From: Candidatus Gastranaerophilales bacterium
GTDB lineage: Bacteria > Cyanobacteriota > Vampirovibrionia > Gastranaerophilales > Gastranaerophilaceae
Length of the DNA: 64,000 bases
Assembly (NCBI GenBank): GCA_910587375.1
Contig: CAJULR010000015.1
Span: 3,096 to 67,095 of the forward strand
Direction: 5' to 3'
The translations under genes were made by a program, and so were the position numbers. The notes beneath the pieces were generated by a model. The model was given only the letters and a program-made list of their open reading frames with translations. It made no database searches and was not told the DNA's origin. Below, piece by piece: positions 50,003 through 58,187 of the stretch. Each line of letters opens with the position of its first letter. Positions within the stretch are counted from its first letter, which is position 1.

Positions 50003-51277
50003 TTATTTAACGTAGTTTTTTATCTCTTTTTGGGGACTTCTTGTCAAACCTAATGCATTTGCCCCTACATCTTTTGTAATGACACTGCCTGCAGCAATAA
50101 ACGCCTTTTTGCCAAGTTCCACAGGCGCCACAAGCACCGTGTTTGAACCAATTGAAGCACCGTCATTTATAATGGTTTCTTTCTTTTCCTTTGTGATTGA
50201 ATTATAGTTTGCAGTAATCGTGCCTGCGCCTATGTTTACGTTTGAGCCCACTTTTGAATCTCCGACATAGCTTAAGTGGGAGATATTTGTGTGAGATTTT
50301 ACGTAAGTTTTTTTAAGCTCTACAAAATTTCCAATTTTTACAAAATCTTCTATTGTGCAGTTTCCTCTTAAATGTGCAAAAGGCCCGATTTTACAGTTCT
50401 TACCGATTGTGTTTTTGCCGTTTATAAAGGTGTTCGGAAAAATAATCGTGTCCGCACCAATAACAGTTTCCGGGGAAATCTGCGTGTTTTCGGGAGAAAC
50501 AATCGTTACCCCATCTTCCATTAATTTATCCAAATGCCTCAAATTCATTATCCTGAAGGCGTCTGCAAGCTGTGCTCTTGAATTTATCCCCAAAGATTCA
50601 TCGGGGTTTTCAAGAACATACCCTGAAACTTTGAGTCCTTCCGTGTTTCCCCATTTAATAATGTCGGTTAAATAGTATTCGTTTTGGGCATTGTTATTCT
50701 TGAGATTACTGAAAAAGCCTTGTGCCCTTTGCCAGTTTATACAATACATGCCGGCGTTTATTTCGCTTATTGCTTTTTGGGCCTCTGTACAATCTTTTTG
50801 TTCAACAATTTCTGAAACATTATTTCTACTGTCGCGAACAATTCTTCCATACCCTGAAGGATTGCCTAAAATTGCAGTCATAACCGTAATGTCAGAGCTA
50901 TTTTCATTGTGGAAGTTTATAAATTTTTCAAGACTTTCTTTTGTGATTAAAGGCGTATCGCCACACAAAACCAAAACACAGCCGTCAAAATCTTTTAAAG
51001 ATTCTTTTGCCATACTAACCGCATGGCCTGTTCCAAGCTGCTCTTTTTGCTCTACACAAACAGATTTCGGGTGATTTTTTGAAACAAACCCGGAAACTTC
51101 TTCGCCCTTATGACCCACAACAACAATATTTTCTAAAGAGCCTGCGTTTTCACACGCACTTAATACCCAACTTACTAAGGGTTTGTTGAAAATTTCATGC
51201 AAAACCTTAGGTTTTTCGGATTTCATTCTTGTGCCCTTCCCGGCCGCAAGAACCACTGCTTTCACACGCTTGCTCAT
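50003..51277 (-). CDS. glmU: bifunctional UDP-GlcNAc pyrophosphorylase GlmU
   Basis: 424 residues from the ATG at 51277 (AAGG 7 nt upstream); a start at 51325 would add 16 unlikely residues. N-terminal uridyltransferase AVVLAAGKGTRMKS with LCGDTPLI and NAGMYCI; C-terminal left-handed beta-helix acetyltransferase with IGPFAHLRG, LSYVGDSKVGSNVNIGAGTITANYNS. It makes UDP-GlcNAc for peptidoglycan and LPS. First gene of the operon glmU-prs-udg. Confidence 0.95.
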   Translation of the reverse strand: MSKRVKAVVLAAGKGTRMKSEKPKVLHEIFNKPLVSWVLSACENAGSLENIVVVGHKGEEVSGFVSKNHPKSVCVEQKEQLGTGHAVSMAKESLKDFDGCVLVLCGDTPLITKESLEKFINFHNENSSDITVMTAILGNPSGYGRIVRDSRNNVSEIVEQKDCTEAQKAISEINAGMYCINWQRAQGFFSNLKNNNAQNEYYLTDIIKWGNTEGLKVSGYVLENPDESLGINSRAQLADAFRIMNLRHLDKLMEDGVTIVSPENTQISPETVIGADTIIFPNTFINGKNTIGKNCKIGPFAHLRGNCTIEDFVKIGNFVELKKTYVKSHTNISHLSYVGDSKVGSNVNIGAGTITANYNSITKEKKETIINDGASIGSNTVLVAPVELGKKAFIAAGSVITKDVGANALGLTRSPQKEIKNYVK

Positions 51278-51362
51278 TAAATGCCTTAGAAAATCTTTTT
51301 GCACACATTTTCTCATGAATATCAAGCAAATAAAAGGGATAAATGAAAGTTATGAACAAATT

Positions 51363-51390
51363 TTTACAAAAGGGGAAAATATTATATAAT
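51363..51390 (+). promoter_or_regulatory. promoter of the micropeptide 2/ilvD leader
   Basis: TTTACA (51363-51368), 16-bp spacer, TATAAT (51385-51390). Start expected near 51397, giving a leader of about 110 nt before micropeptide 2 and about 270 nt before ilvD. Confidence 0.6.
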
Positions 51391-51507
51391 AAACTAATCG
51401 TACAATTAAAATTAAATTAAAATATTAAGGGCAGGCCCTGGGTTAACCTTGCTTCTGTTGGACAACATTTTTAATGGTGACATCAATAGAAAGGAGGTGA
51501 GCTGAAG

Positions 51508-51582
51508 ATGGATTTTCACATAAGTGAAAAAGCACTAGTTATCATTTTGCTGATAATACTAGCGCTTTCACTAATCCATTAA
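51508..51582 (+). CDS. 24-residue hydrophobic micropeptide (type I toxin-like or ilv leader peptide)
   Basis: ATG with AAAGGAGGTGA 6 nt upstream. The product begins MDFHISEKALVIILLIILAL and ends in a hydrophobic tail with a final His; 6 Ile, 6 Leu and 1 Val in 24. The coding DNA from 51523 to 51572 is a 22-bp imperfect inverted repeat (AGTGAAA...TTCACT). A second hairpin GAGCGGA (51594-51600)/TCCGCTC (51607-51613) follows, then a convergent promoter. Same length and design as the locus at 34359. Because ilvD lies 82 bp downstream on the same strand, attenuation by branched-chain amino-acid codons is a real alternative here. Confidence 0.6.
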   Translation: MDFHISEKALVIILLIILALSLIH

Positions 51583-51626
51583 GGGCTTTTAAAGAGCGGA
51601 CTGCAATCCGCTCGCCCGATATTTAT

Positions 51627-51654
51627 ATTATAAACTATTTAATTACAATTTCAA
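51627..51654 (-). promoter_or_regulatory. convergent (antisense) promoter opposite micropeptide 2
   Basis: Minus-strand TTGAAA (51654-51649), 16-bp spacer, TATAAT (51632-51627). It overlaps the leader and near-RBS region of ilvD. The downstream run ATATTTATATTATA matches ATATTTACATTATA at 34485-34498. Confidence 0.55.
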
Positions 51655-51664
51655 GGAGAATAAA

Positions 51665-53323
51665 ATGAAAAGTAACGCAATTAAAGAAGGAATAGCAAAA
51701 GCCCCGCACAGAGCGCTTTTATACGCAGGAGGCCTTTCGGATAAAAACATTAAACGTCCGTTTATAGGAATAGCAAGCTCTTTTTCAGACCTTGTCCCCG
51801 GGCATATGGGAATGAGAGATTTAGAAAGACAAATTGAAAAAGGCATTCACAGTAATGGCGGACAAGCCTTCATCTTTGGAACTCCCGCCGTATGTGACGG
51901 CATTGCAATGGGCCATTCCGGGATGAGATATTCTCTTCCTTCCAGAGATTTAATTGCAGATTGCGTTGAAACCGTTGCAGGCGCACACCAGCTGGATGGA
52001 CTTGTACTCCTTACAAACTGCGACAAAATCACCCCAGGTATGCTTATTGCAGCATTAAGATTGAACATTCCGACAGTTGTTGTAACCGCAGGCCCTTCTT
52101 TAGAGGGACACTGCAAAGGTGAAACTTTAACATTCATCAGAGGCTCATCCGAAGCCGTAGGCCGCTTTAGAGCAGGAGAAATCACAGAAGAAAAGCTCCA
52201 TGAGATGGAACATTACGCATGCCCCACAGCTGGCGCATGCCAAGGCCTTTATACGGCAAATACCCTTGCCTGCCTAACTGAAGTTATGGGCATGAGCATT
52301 ACAGGGTGTGCTTCAGCTGCTGCCGTTTCTTCTAAAAAACGAAGAATAGCCTTTGATTCAGGCTTCTTAGCGGTCGATTTAGTTCGAAATGACATAAAAC
52401 CAAGAGATATCGTGACAAAAGATTCTATGAGAAACGCAATTGTTGCAGACCTTGCCCTTGGCGGAAGTACAAATTCAATTCTTCACCTTCTTGCAATTGC
52501 AAACACCGCAGGAATAGATTTAACTCTTGATGATTTTGAAGAATTAAGCTTTAAAATCCCTCAAATTATAAAACTAGACCCTTCTGCCCTTCCAACCATG
52601 ACAGATTTTGACAATGCAGGCGGAATCCCCGGAACAATTAAAACCCTTTGGGGAAAAACACCTGAACTTAAAAACGTTAAAAACATTGAAGGAAAAACGA
52701 TTGAAGAAAGGGCAAACGAAGCCTGGGTGGACAATTCTGTTATTCATCCGTTTGATAATCCAATAACTAAAAACCCGGGCCTTGCAATTTTACACGGAAA
52801 TTTGGCAGAACAAGGCGCTGTAGTTAAAATTTCAGGCGTTGCAGAAGAATGTTTTGAATTCGAAGGGGTTGCAAAATGTTACGACAAAGAAGAAGACGCT
52901 ATGAAAGGCATTGAAGACGATGATGTAAAAGCGGGCGATGTTGTTGTAATAAGATATGAAGGCCCGAAAGGCGGCCCCGGCATGAGAGAAATGCTTGCGC
53001 CCACATCTCTTTTGGTTGGAAAAGGCCTTGGCAAAAAATGCGCCCTTATAACGGACGGCAGATTTTCAGGCGGAACCCGCGGCCTCTGCATAGGCCACAT
53101 TTGCCCCGAAGCCACAGAAGGCGGCATTATTGGCTTAATAAAAGATGGAGATAAAATTAAAATCGATATAAACAAAAGAACAATCGACCTTCTTGTTTCA
53201 GAAGAAGAATTAAACGAAAGAAGAAAAAACTTTACTCCAAAACACAAAGAAATCGAAAAAGGATTTCTTTCAAAATATGCAAAAACCGTTTCAGGGGCAA
53301 ACCTTGGCGCTGTTTGCGAATAA
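51665..53323 (+). CDS. ilvD: dihydroxy-acid dehydratase
   Basis: 552 residues, full length. Fe-S cysteines in TPAVCDGIAMGHSGMRYS, LTNCDKITPGML and CPTAGACQGLYTAN; C-terminal GRFSGGTRGLCIGHICPEA. It converts dihydroxy acids to 2-keto acids in Ile and Val synthesis. Shine-Dalgarno AAGGAG. The upstream leader with the Ile/Leu-rich micropeptide may regulate it. Other ilv genes are not adjacent. Confidence 0.96.
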   Translation: MKSNAIKEGIAKAPHRALLYAGGLSDKNIKRPFIGIASSFSDLVPGHMGMRDLERQIEKGIHSNGGQAFIFGTPAVCDGIAMGHSGMRYSLPSRDLIADCVETVAGAHQLDGLVLLTNCDKITPGMLIAALRLNIPTVVVTAGPSLEGHCKGETLTFIRGSSEAVGRFRAGEITEEKLHEMEHYACPTAGACQGLYTANTLACLTEVMGMSITGCASAAAVSSKKRRIAFDSGFLAVDLVRNDIKPRDIVTKDSMRNAIVADLALGGSTNSILHLLAIANTAGIDLTLDDFEELSFKIPQIIKLDPSALPTMTDFDNAGGIPGTIKTLWGKTPELKNVKNIEGKTIEERANEAWVDNSVIHPFDNPITKNPGLAILHGNLAEQGAVVKISGVAEECFEFEGVAKCYDKEEDAMKGIEDDDVKAGDVVVIRYEGPKGGPGMREMLAPTSLLVGKGLGKKCALITDGRFSGGTRGLCIGHICPEATEGGIIGLIKDGDKIKIDINKRTIDLLVSEEELNERRKNFTPKHKEIEKGFLSKYAKTVSGANLGAVCE

Positions 53324-53346
53324 AAATATATTATAAATAAAATAAT

Positions 53347-53390
53347 AGCCCTTTTGGAAAATTAAACGTTTTTCCTTAAGGGCTTTTAAA
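53347..53390 (+). terminator. terminator after ilvD
   Basis: AGCCCTT (53347-53353) and AAGGGCT (53378-53384) with inner GGAAAA/TTTTCC, then TTTT. Confidence 0.75.
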
Positions 53391-53472
53391 ACAAAAAGGT
53401 AAAATTTTTTATTTACGTGTTTTATATGGACAAAATCACAAGCAAAATAAGCCCGAATTTATTTGAAAGGAT

Positions 53473-54636
53473 ATGATTTTGTTAACCCTAAACACAAGGA
53501 TGGCGCCAATTTTTGGCACAAAATTTAAACCGTCTGTTCAACAAAGAAATAATTTTTATAATAACTCTCAAATTTCACAACCAAGTCTTTCCGGCATGCC
53601 TTCTGAAGACACTTTTATTAGACAAAATAATGTTTCATTCAAAGGCTCTATCCATACCCCCTTGGTTGGAAGACCCGATAACGAAATATATATGAAAGAA
53701 CTTGAAATGGCTATTGGGGCCAAGTTTGATGAAGTTTGGGACTGGGCAAAAAATAATGAAAAATATAAGCCCTATTTTGAAAAACTGAACATCGAAAAAC
53801 CAAAAGTTACGCTGGTTCAAGGCGGAAAGCCAATGTCTGCAGGCCGCGATACGGAAAAAATTGCAGACTATAACTGGATTGGAAACATGATAAGCCTGAA
53901 TTTAAGCTTCCTTCCAAACCTTGTGGCCGTGTCAGGAGGGGAACTTAATTTTATGGCCCAAAACGTAAGTTACTACCCGCTTGTGGCACATGACCCAACC
54001 GTAAATGATATTTATAACTATTTGGAAATGGGACACAAAGATGTTCGCGCCGCGCTTGAAAACAGCGAAAAATGGAAAAATGAAAGATATTACTATAAAT
54101 TAACCCCGGAAGAAACCATGGAACTTGCAGGCGGCTATTTTGCGCATGAAATAGACCATTTAATAATGACACACATATTGTTTAACACAGAAGGGCTTAG
54201 CACAAACCCGAACCCTGCAAGAAAAACCGGCAACCACGCTTTCCAACCTTATTTTGAACAATTGAAAAAAATAGGCTATTTCCCCGACAACGTAAGCAGA
54301 AGATGGGAAGATTCTTATGCATATAATTACCGTGCAAAAGAACCCGGAAGGTCTGTCTATAGCGCAGAAGACAAATGGGAACTTGACGCACACAAAGGAT
54401 TTAAAAGAAGAATAAAACTAAAAGATGTTCTGCCATTAATGTTTACAAACCCCAAAAAGCATATGAGAAATTATCTTGATTTAAGCGGACAGTGTGCTGC
54501 TCTTGAATACGTAGAAAGCCACAGACCGAAAAAATTTGGGGATGAAAAAACTGATGATATGATGGATATTTTATACGAACATACAAAAGCAATACTTGAA
54601 GAAGATATACAAGACAGAAAAGAACGTGTTAAATAA
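53473..54636 (+). CDS. putative zinc metalloprotease-like protein with disordered N terminus
   Basis: 387 residues. The first ~60 are disordered (Asn, Gln, Ser-rich, with APIFGTKF and NNVSFKGS), without a signal peptide. A folded domain then contains GGYFAHEIDHLIMTHILF near residues 218-235, whose HEIDH fits the HExxH zinc motif. Downstream WELDAHKGFKRR could supply a third ligand (Glu or His). I recognise no established peptidase family. The start is unclear: ATG at 53473 is only 2 nt after AAAGG, a TTG at 53479 has better spacing, and an ATG at 53500 is also possible. Confidence 0.55.
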   Translation: MILLTLNTRMAPIFGTKFKPSVQQRNNFYNNSQISQPSLSGMPSEDTFIRQNNVSFKGSIHTPLVGRPDNEIYMKELEMAIGAKFDEVWDWAKNNEKYKPYFEKLNIEKPKVTLVQGGKPMSAGRDTEKIADYNWIGNMISLNLSFLPNLVAVSGGELNFMAQNVSYYPLVAHDPTVNDIYNYLEMGHKDVRAALENSEKWKNERYYYKLTPEETMELAGGYFAHEIDHLIMTHILFNTEGLSTNPNPARKTGNHAFQPYFEQLKKIGYFPDNVSRRWEDSYAYNYRAKEPGRSVYSAEDKWELDAHKGFKRRIKLKDVLPLMFTNPKKHMRNYLDLSGQCAALEYVESHRPKKFGDEKTDDMMDILYEHTKAILEEDIQDRKERVK

Positions 54637-54641
54637 AAAAT

Positions 54642-54670
54642 AAAGGACCTTCATTTCAAAGGTCCTTTTT
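54642..54670. terminator. bidirectional terminator
   Basis: AAAGGACCTT (54642-54651) with AAGGTCCTTT (54659-54668) and T run. It lies between the convergent HExxH gene and fabI. Confidence 0.8.
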
Positions 54671-54692
54671 AAATTCTTCTAAATTTTGAAGC

Positions 54693-55496
54693 TTACAGCT
54701 GAATTTGAGCCATTTCTTCAATTGAAGCAAATACGCTGCTTGCGCCGCAATCCACAAATTGAACCTGACCTGTTACACCGGAAGAAAGGCCTGAAGCCAA
54801 ATATAAACCTGCTTTGCCTACATCTTCCAAAGAAGGAGTTCTTTTTAGAGGTGCTTTTAAAATATTTGCTTTCAACATTCTGTCAAAACCTGAAATACCT
54901 TTTGCTGCAAGAGTTTTAACAGGCCCTGCAGAAAGACAGTTACATCTGATATTGTATTTACCAAGGTCATAAGAAATAAATCTCATTGAAGATTCAAGCG
55001 CGGCCTTTGCAACGCCCATAATGTTATAGTTTGCAACAACTTTTGTAGCGCCAAGATAAGAAAGTGCTAAAATTGAACCACCGCCAGTAGCTTCCATTTG
55101 CGGTTTCGCATATTTTGAAATTGTAAGCAAAGAGTATGCGCTTACATGCATTGCAAGGTCCCAACCTTCTTTGGATGTTGTGTAAAATTCACCCATAAGG
55201 TCATCTTTATTTGCAAAAGCAACCGCATGCACTACAAAATCAAGTGAATCGTAGTGTTTAGCGTATTCTTCAAAAGTCTTTTTAACATCTTCATCTTTTG
55301 TAACGTCACATTCAACGCACATTTTAGCGTTCATCTCGTCTGCAATGGGTTTTACCCTTTTTTCCATAACCTCATTTGCATAAGTAAAAGCGATTTCGCC
55401 GCCTTCTTTATAAATTTGTTCTGCTATGGCATTTGCTATCCCGTGTTTATTTGAAACACCAAATATAATGCCTTTTTTGCCTTCCATAATACCCAT
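54693..55496 (-). CDS. fabI: enoyl-ACP reductase FabI
   Basis: 267 residues from the ATG at 55496 (GGAG 8 nt upstream); 12 further codons to 55532 are open but cover the leader. FGVSNKHGIANAIAEQI is the NADH-binding start; YNIMGVAKAALESS has the Tyr-X6-Lys catalytic pair; SAGPVKTLAAKGISGF forms the substrate loop. Last step of each fatty-acid elongation cycle and the usual target of triclosan-type inhibitors. Confidence 0.95.
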   Translation of the reverse strand: MGIMEGKKGIIFGVSNKHGIANAIAEQIYKEGGEIAFTYANEVMEKRVKPIADEMNAKMCVECDVTKDEDVKKTFEEYAKHYDSLDFVVHAVAFANKDDLMGEFYTTSKEGWDLAMHVSAYSLLTISKYAKPQMEATGGGSILALSYLGATKVVANYNIMGVAKAALESSMRFISYDLGKYNIRCNCLSAGPVKTLAAKGISGFDRMLKANILKAPLKRTPSLEDVGKAGLYLASGLSSGVTGQVQFVDCGASSVFASIEEMAQIQL

Positions 55497-55569
55497 AAGT
55501 TTAGCTCCTTTATTTTTCGGTTGAATTTTCACTTTATATTACAATAAACACCCAAAAAATTCAAAAAGC

Positions 55570-55598
55570 TTGCAAAGGTGTAGGTAATTTGCTACACT
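55570..55598 (+). promoter_or_regulatory. promoter with overlapping operator of the TA pair
   Basis: TTGCAA (55570-55575), 17-bp spacer, TACACT (55593-55598). Inverted repeat GTGTAG (55578-55583)/CTACAC (55592-55597) covers spacer and -10, ideal for autorepression by the antitoxin. Transcription would start within a few bases of the toxin ATG. Confidence 0.65.
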
Positions 55599-55606
55599 AT
55601 AGAAAG

Positions 55607-55930
55607 ATGAAAGAAATCGAATACTACACAACGCCTGAAGGCAAATGCCCGTATATAGAGTGGCGAAATACGTTAAGTATTGAATTTCAGGTTCGAATTG
55701 CAAAACGTTTAAACCGCATGTCAAATGGCAATTATGGAGATTGGAAACGTTTACAAAACAGCCAATTATACGAGTTGCGCATGGATTTTGGCAAGGGTTA
55801 CCGTATTTATTTTAAAGAATTGGATAATGTAATAATTTTGATACTTGCAGGAAGCGACAAATCTGACCAGAAACACACAATAAAACAGGCAGGCAAATAT
55901 TTAGAAGAATTTTTAAACAGAGGTAGATAA
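55607..55930 (+). CDS. RelE/HigB-type toxin (Gp49-like)
   Basis: 107 residues from the ATG at 55607; an upstream in-frame ATG at 55589 lies inside the -10 region. IEWRNTLSIEFQVRIAKRLNRMSNGNYGDWKRL, LYELRMDFGKGYRIYF and LAGSDKSDQKHTIKQAGKYLEEF match the addiction-module killer (PF05973/TIGR02683) family of ribosome-dependent mRNA interferases. Toxin-first order is typical of HigBA-like pairs. 2 bp before the antitoxin gene. Confidence 0.88.
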   Translation: MKEIEYYTTPEGKCPYIEWRNTLSIEFQVRIAKRLNRMSNGNYGDWKRLQNSQLYELRMDFGKGYRIYFKELDNVIILILAGSDKSDQKHTIKQAGKYLEEFLNRGR

Positions 55931-55932
55931 TA

Positions 55933-56238
55933 ATGACAATAAAATTTGAAGATGATTTAAATAAACAATTACAAAATCCAGAATTTCAAAAAGAATGGAT
56001 AAGGCAGACAATAATGGATTACGCACAAGATGGTGATTATTGTGCATTTTATAGTGCTCTTGAACAGGTAATTAAAGCCAGAACTTCCGTAAAACAATTT
56101 GCGGAACAAGTTGGAATGAACAGAGTTCAGTTAATTGATATTTTACATGGAAAAACAAAGGCGCCATCCCTTCAAACCATATCAAAAATTTTAAACGGGC
56201 TTGGCTATACCTTAAGTATAGAACTTAAATCCGCATAA
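55933..56238 (+). CDS. HigA-like antitoxin (addiction module antidote)
   Basis: 101 residues. N-terminal QNPEFQKEWIRQTIMDYAQDGDYCAFYSALEQVIKA is the toxin-binding part of the TIGR02684 type; the C-terminal HTH (SVKQFAEQVGMNRVQLIDILHGKTKAPSLQTISKILNGLGYTLSIEL) should bind the operator at 55578-55597 and repress the pair. The module sits between fabI and lptB, genes of the conserved genome, so it is an insertion of a small addiction unit. Confidence 0.88.
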   Translation: MTIKFEDDLNKQLQNPEFQKEWIRQTIMDYAQDGDYCAFYSALEQVIKARTSVKQFAEQVGMNRVQLIDILHGKTKAPSLQTISKILNGLGYTLSIELKSA

Positions 56239-56328
56239 TTCTTTGAAAATAATGTCAAAAACCCACATTTTCTTTTTATAGTATAATATTTCTGATGAAT
56301 AAAATGGCGGGAGCGGAGGCCTTCAAGA

Positions 56329-57072
56329 ATGAAGATTATTGCAGAAAACCTCATAAAAATTTACGGGGACAGATCGGTTGTAAATGATGTGTCTTTTGAA
56401 GTAAACAAAGGGGAGGTTGTAGGCCTTTTGGGGCCAAACGGCGCCGGAAAAACCACCACATTTTATATGATTGTAGGCCTTGTAAAAGCAAATTCAGGTA
56501 AGGTTTCTCTTTTAAATAAAGAAACAAACGAAACTAAAGACATAACCTTAATGCCAATGAACGAACGCGCAAAGCTTGGAATAGGCTATCTTCCGCAGGA
56601 AGCTTCAATTTTTAGAAAACTTTCCGTTGAAGATAATTTAAAACTCGTTTTGGAATTAAACGAAAAATTAAACCATAAAGAAAAGAAGGAAAAGCTTGAA
56701 GAACTTCTTGAAGAATTCGGAATGACACGTCACAGAAAATCAAGCGCGGTTTCCCTTTCAGGCGGCGAAAGAAGAAGGGTGGAAATTGCGCGTGCTCTTG
56801 CTGCAACTCCGCACTTTATCCTTCTTGATGAACCTTTTACGGGAATTGACCCGATTGCAATCGGAGATATTAAAGAAAATATTTACAAGCTTGCCCGCGA
56901 AAAAGGCCTTGGTGTTTTAATTACAGACCACAACCCGAAAGCGACACTTTCAATTACAGACAGGGCCTATGTAATTTTTGACGGGAAAATCAAAATTCAG
57001 GGAAAAAGTAAAGAAGTGGCTGAAGACCCTGTTGCAAAAGAATTTTACCTTGGTAAAGACTTTACACTGTAG
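56329..57072 (+). CDS. lptB: LPS transport ATPase LptB
   Basis: 247 residues. GPNGAGKTTTFYMIVGL (Walker A), GYLPQEASIFRKL (Q loop), VSLSGGERRRVEIARAL (signature), FILLDEPFTGIDPIA (Walker B) and LITDHNP (H loop); wording of the signature and Q-loop is LptB-like. Powers LPS extraction from the inner membrane together with the permease encoded next. Supports an outer membrane with LPS, in agreement with the GT9 gene at the left edge. Confidence 0.94.
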   Translation: MKIIAENLIKIYGDRSVVNDVSFEVNKGEVVGLLGPNGAGKTTTFYMIVGLVKANSGKVSLLNKETNETKDITLMPMNERAKLGIGYLPQEASIFRKLSVEDNLKLVLELNEKLNHKEKKEKLEELLEEFGMTRHRKSSAVSLSGGERRRVEIARALAATPHFILLDEPFTGIDPIAIGDIKENIYKLAREKGLGVLITDHNPKATLSITDRAYVIFDGKIKIQGKSKEVAEDPVAKEFYLGKDFTL

Positions 57073-57077
57073 ATTAG

Positions 57078-58187
57078 GTGAAACAAGTGTTAAAAATAAG
57101 CATATTCGACAAATACATATTTAAACAAGTCTTTCAAGCAACGCTTGTCTGTCTTTTACTGTTTATGATTGTTTGGATTGCGCCCGAAACACTTGTTAAG
57201 GTCATAAAAAAAGTTTTAACCCACGCCTGGACCCTTCTTGAGGGCGGAAAATATCTGCTTTACGAGCTTCCAAAAGTTCTTGGAAAAGCAATTCCTGTGG
57301 GCATTTTGCTTGGCTCCCTTTTTACTTTTGATAAACTGTCAAAAGATTCTGAACTTAGCATATTAAGGGGAATCGGCCTTTCTTTTACAAGAATTATGGC
57401 TCCAGTATTAGTTTTAGGGCTTGCACTTTCTTATCTTTGCTTTTTAGTCAGCGATCAGATGATACCTTACGCCTCAAAAGCAACCGGCGAAGGAGCTCAT
57501 TATAATAAACATTTTGTATATATTCAAAAAAATGAACAACAGGTGCCTCAAACCGGCGTTATTATTTCAAATTTCGCGGATGACGGTATCAGAAATTTAA
57601 TTATTATTAACTTTTCAAATGAAAAATATGATGATGCGATGACTTTTAAAAGCGTGCTTTTTGCGCCTGAAGCCATTGCAAAAGAAGACCATTGGCTGCT
57701 TCCAAAGGCAAAGGAATATCAAATCAATAAAAACGGTATTTATACAGACATAAACGACATTGAAAACTATAAAATTCTTGAAGGCGAACTTTCAAAAGAT
57801 GTCTTTAAAATGATTGAAAACTCAACCAAAAAAGAACGCTTCTTCACAACAAAAGAATTAAAAGAATACAAAGACATTTTAAAAGAGCAAGATTATACGG
57901 ATGAATATAATTATAACCTTGCAAAATATTATCAAAGATATCTGCACCCGCTAACTTGTCTGCTTTTTGCGGCAATTGGCTGCTTGCTTGGGTTTTCGCC
58001 CCCAAGAAGCCAAAGGCTTGTAGGTTTTACGGTTGCAGTCGGCATGATTTTTGCATATTATATTACTCTGCCTTTCTTTGACCTTATGGCGCAAAAGGGT
58101 GCAATGCCGCCATTTATTGCTGCAGCATTTCCGATAATTGCATTTATAATATCAATTTTTATAATTAAGAAAATAAAGGACCTTTAA
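57078..58187 (+). CDS. LptF/LptG family permease
   Basis: 369 residues from a GTG 6 bp after lptB. Three N-terminal helices (LVCLLLFMIVWIAPETL; VLGKAIPVGILLGSLFTF; MAPVLVLGLALSYLCFLV), a periplasmic beta-jellyroll region (around 130-250) and three C-terminal helices with LYHRYLHPLTCLLFAAIGCLLGF-like HPLTCLLFAAIGCLLGFSP. A single F/G gene fits a homodimer, as in some bacteria and cyanobacteria. Confidence 0.88.
   Translation: MKQVLKISIFDKYIFKQVFQATLVCLLLFMIVWIAPETLVKVIKKVLTHAWTLLEGGKYLLYELPKVLGKAIPVGILLGSLFTFDKLSKDSELSILRGIGLSFTRIMAPVLVLGLALSYLCFLVSDQMIPYASKATGEGAHYNKHFVYIQKNEQQVPQTGVIISNFADDGIRNLIIINFSNEKYDDAMTFKSVLFAPEAIAKEDHWLLPKAKEYQINKNGIYTDINDIENYKILEGELSKDVFKMIENSTKKERFFTTKELKEYKDILKEQDYTDEYNYNLAKYYQRYLHPLTCLLFAAIGCLLGFSPPRSQRLVGFTVAVGMIFAYYITLPFFDLMAQKGAMPPFIAAAFPIIAFIISIFIIKKIKDL

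Noticed and set aside
51397..51507. T-box leader for ilvD
   Set aside because: No conserved T-box sequence (AGGGUGGnACCGCG-like) or antiterminator is visible.
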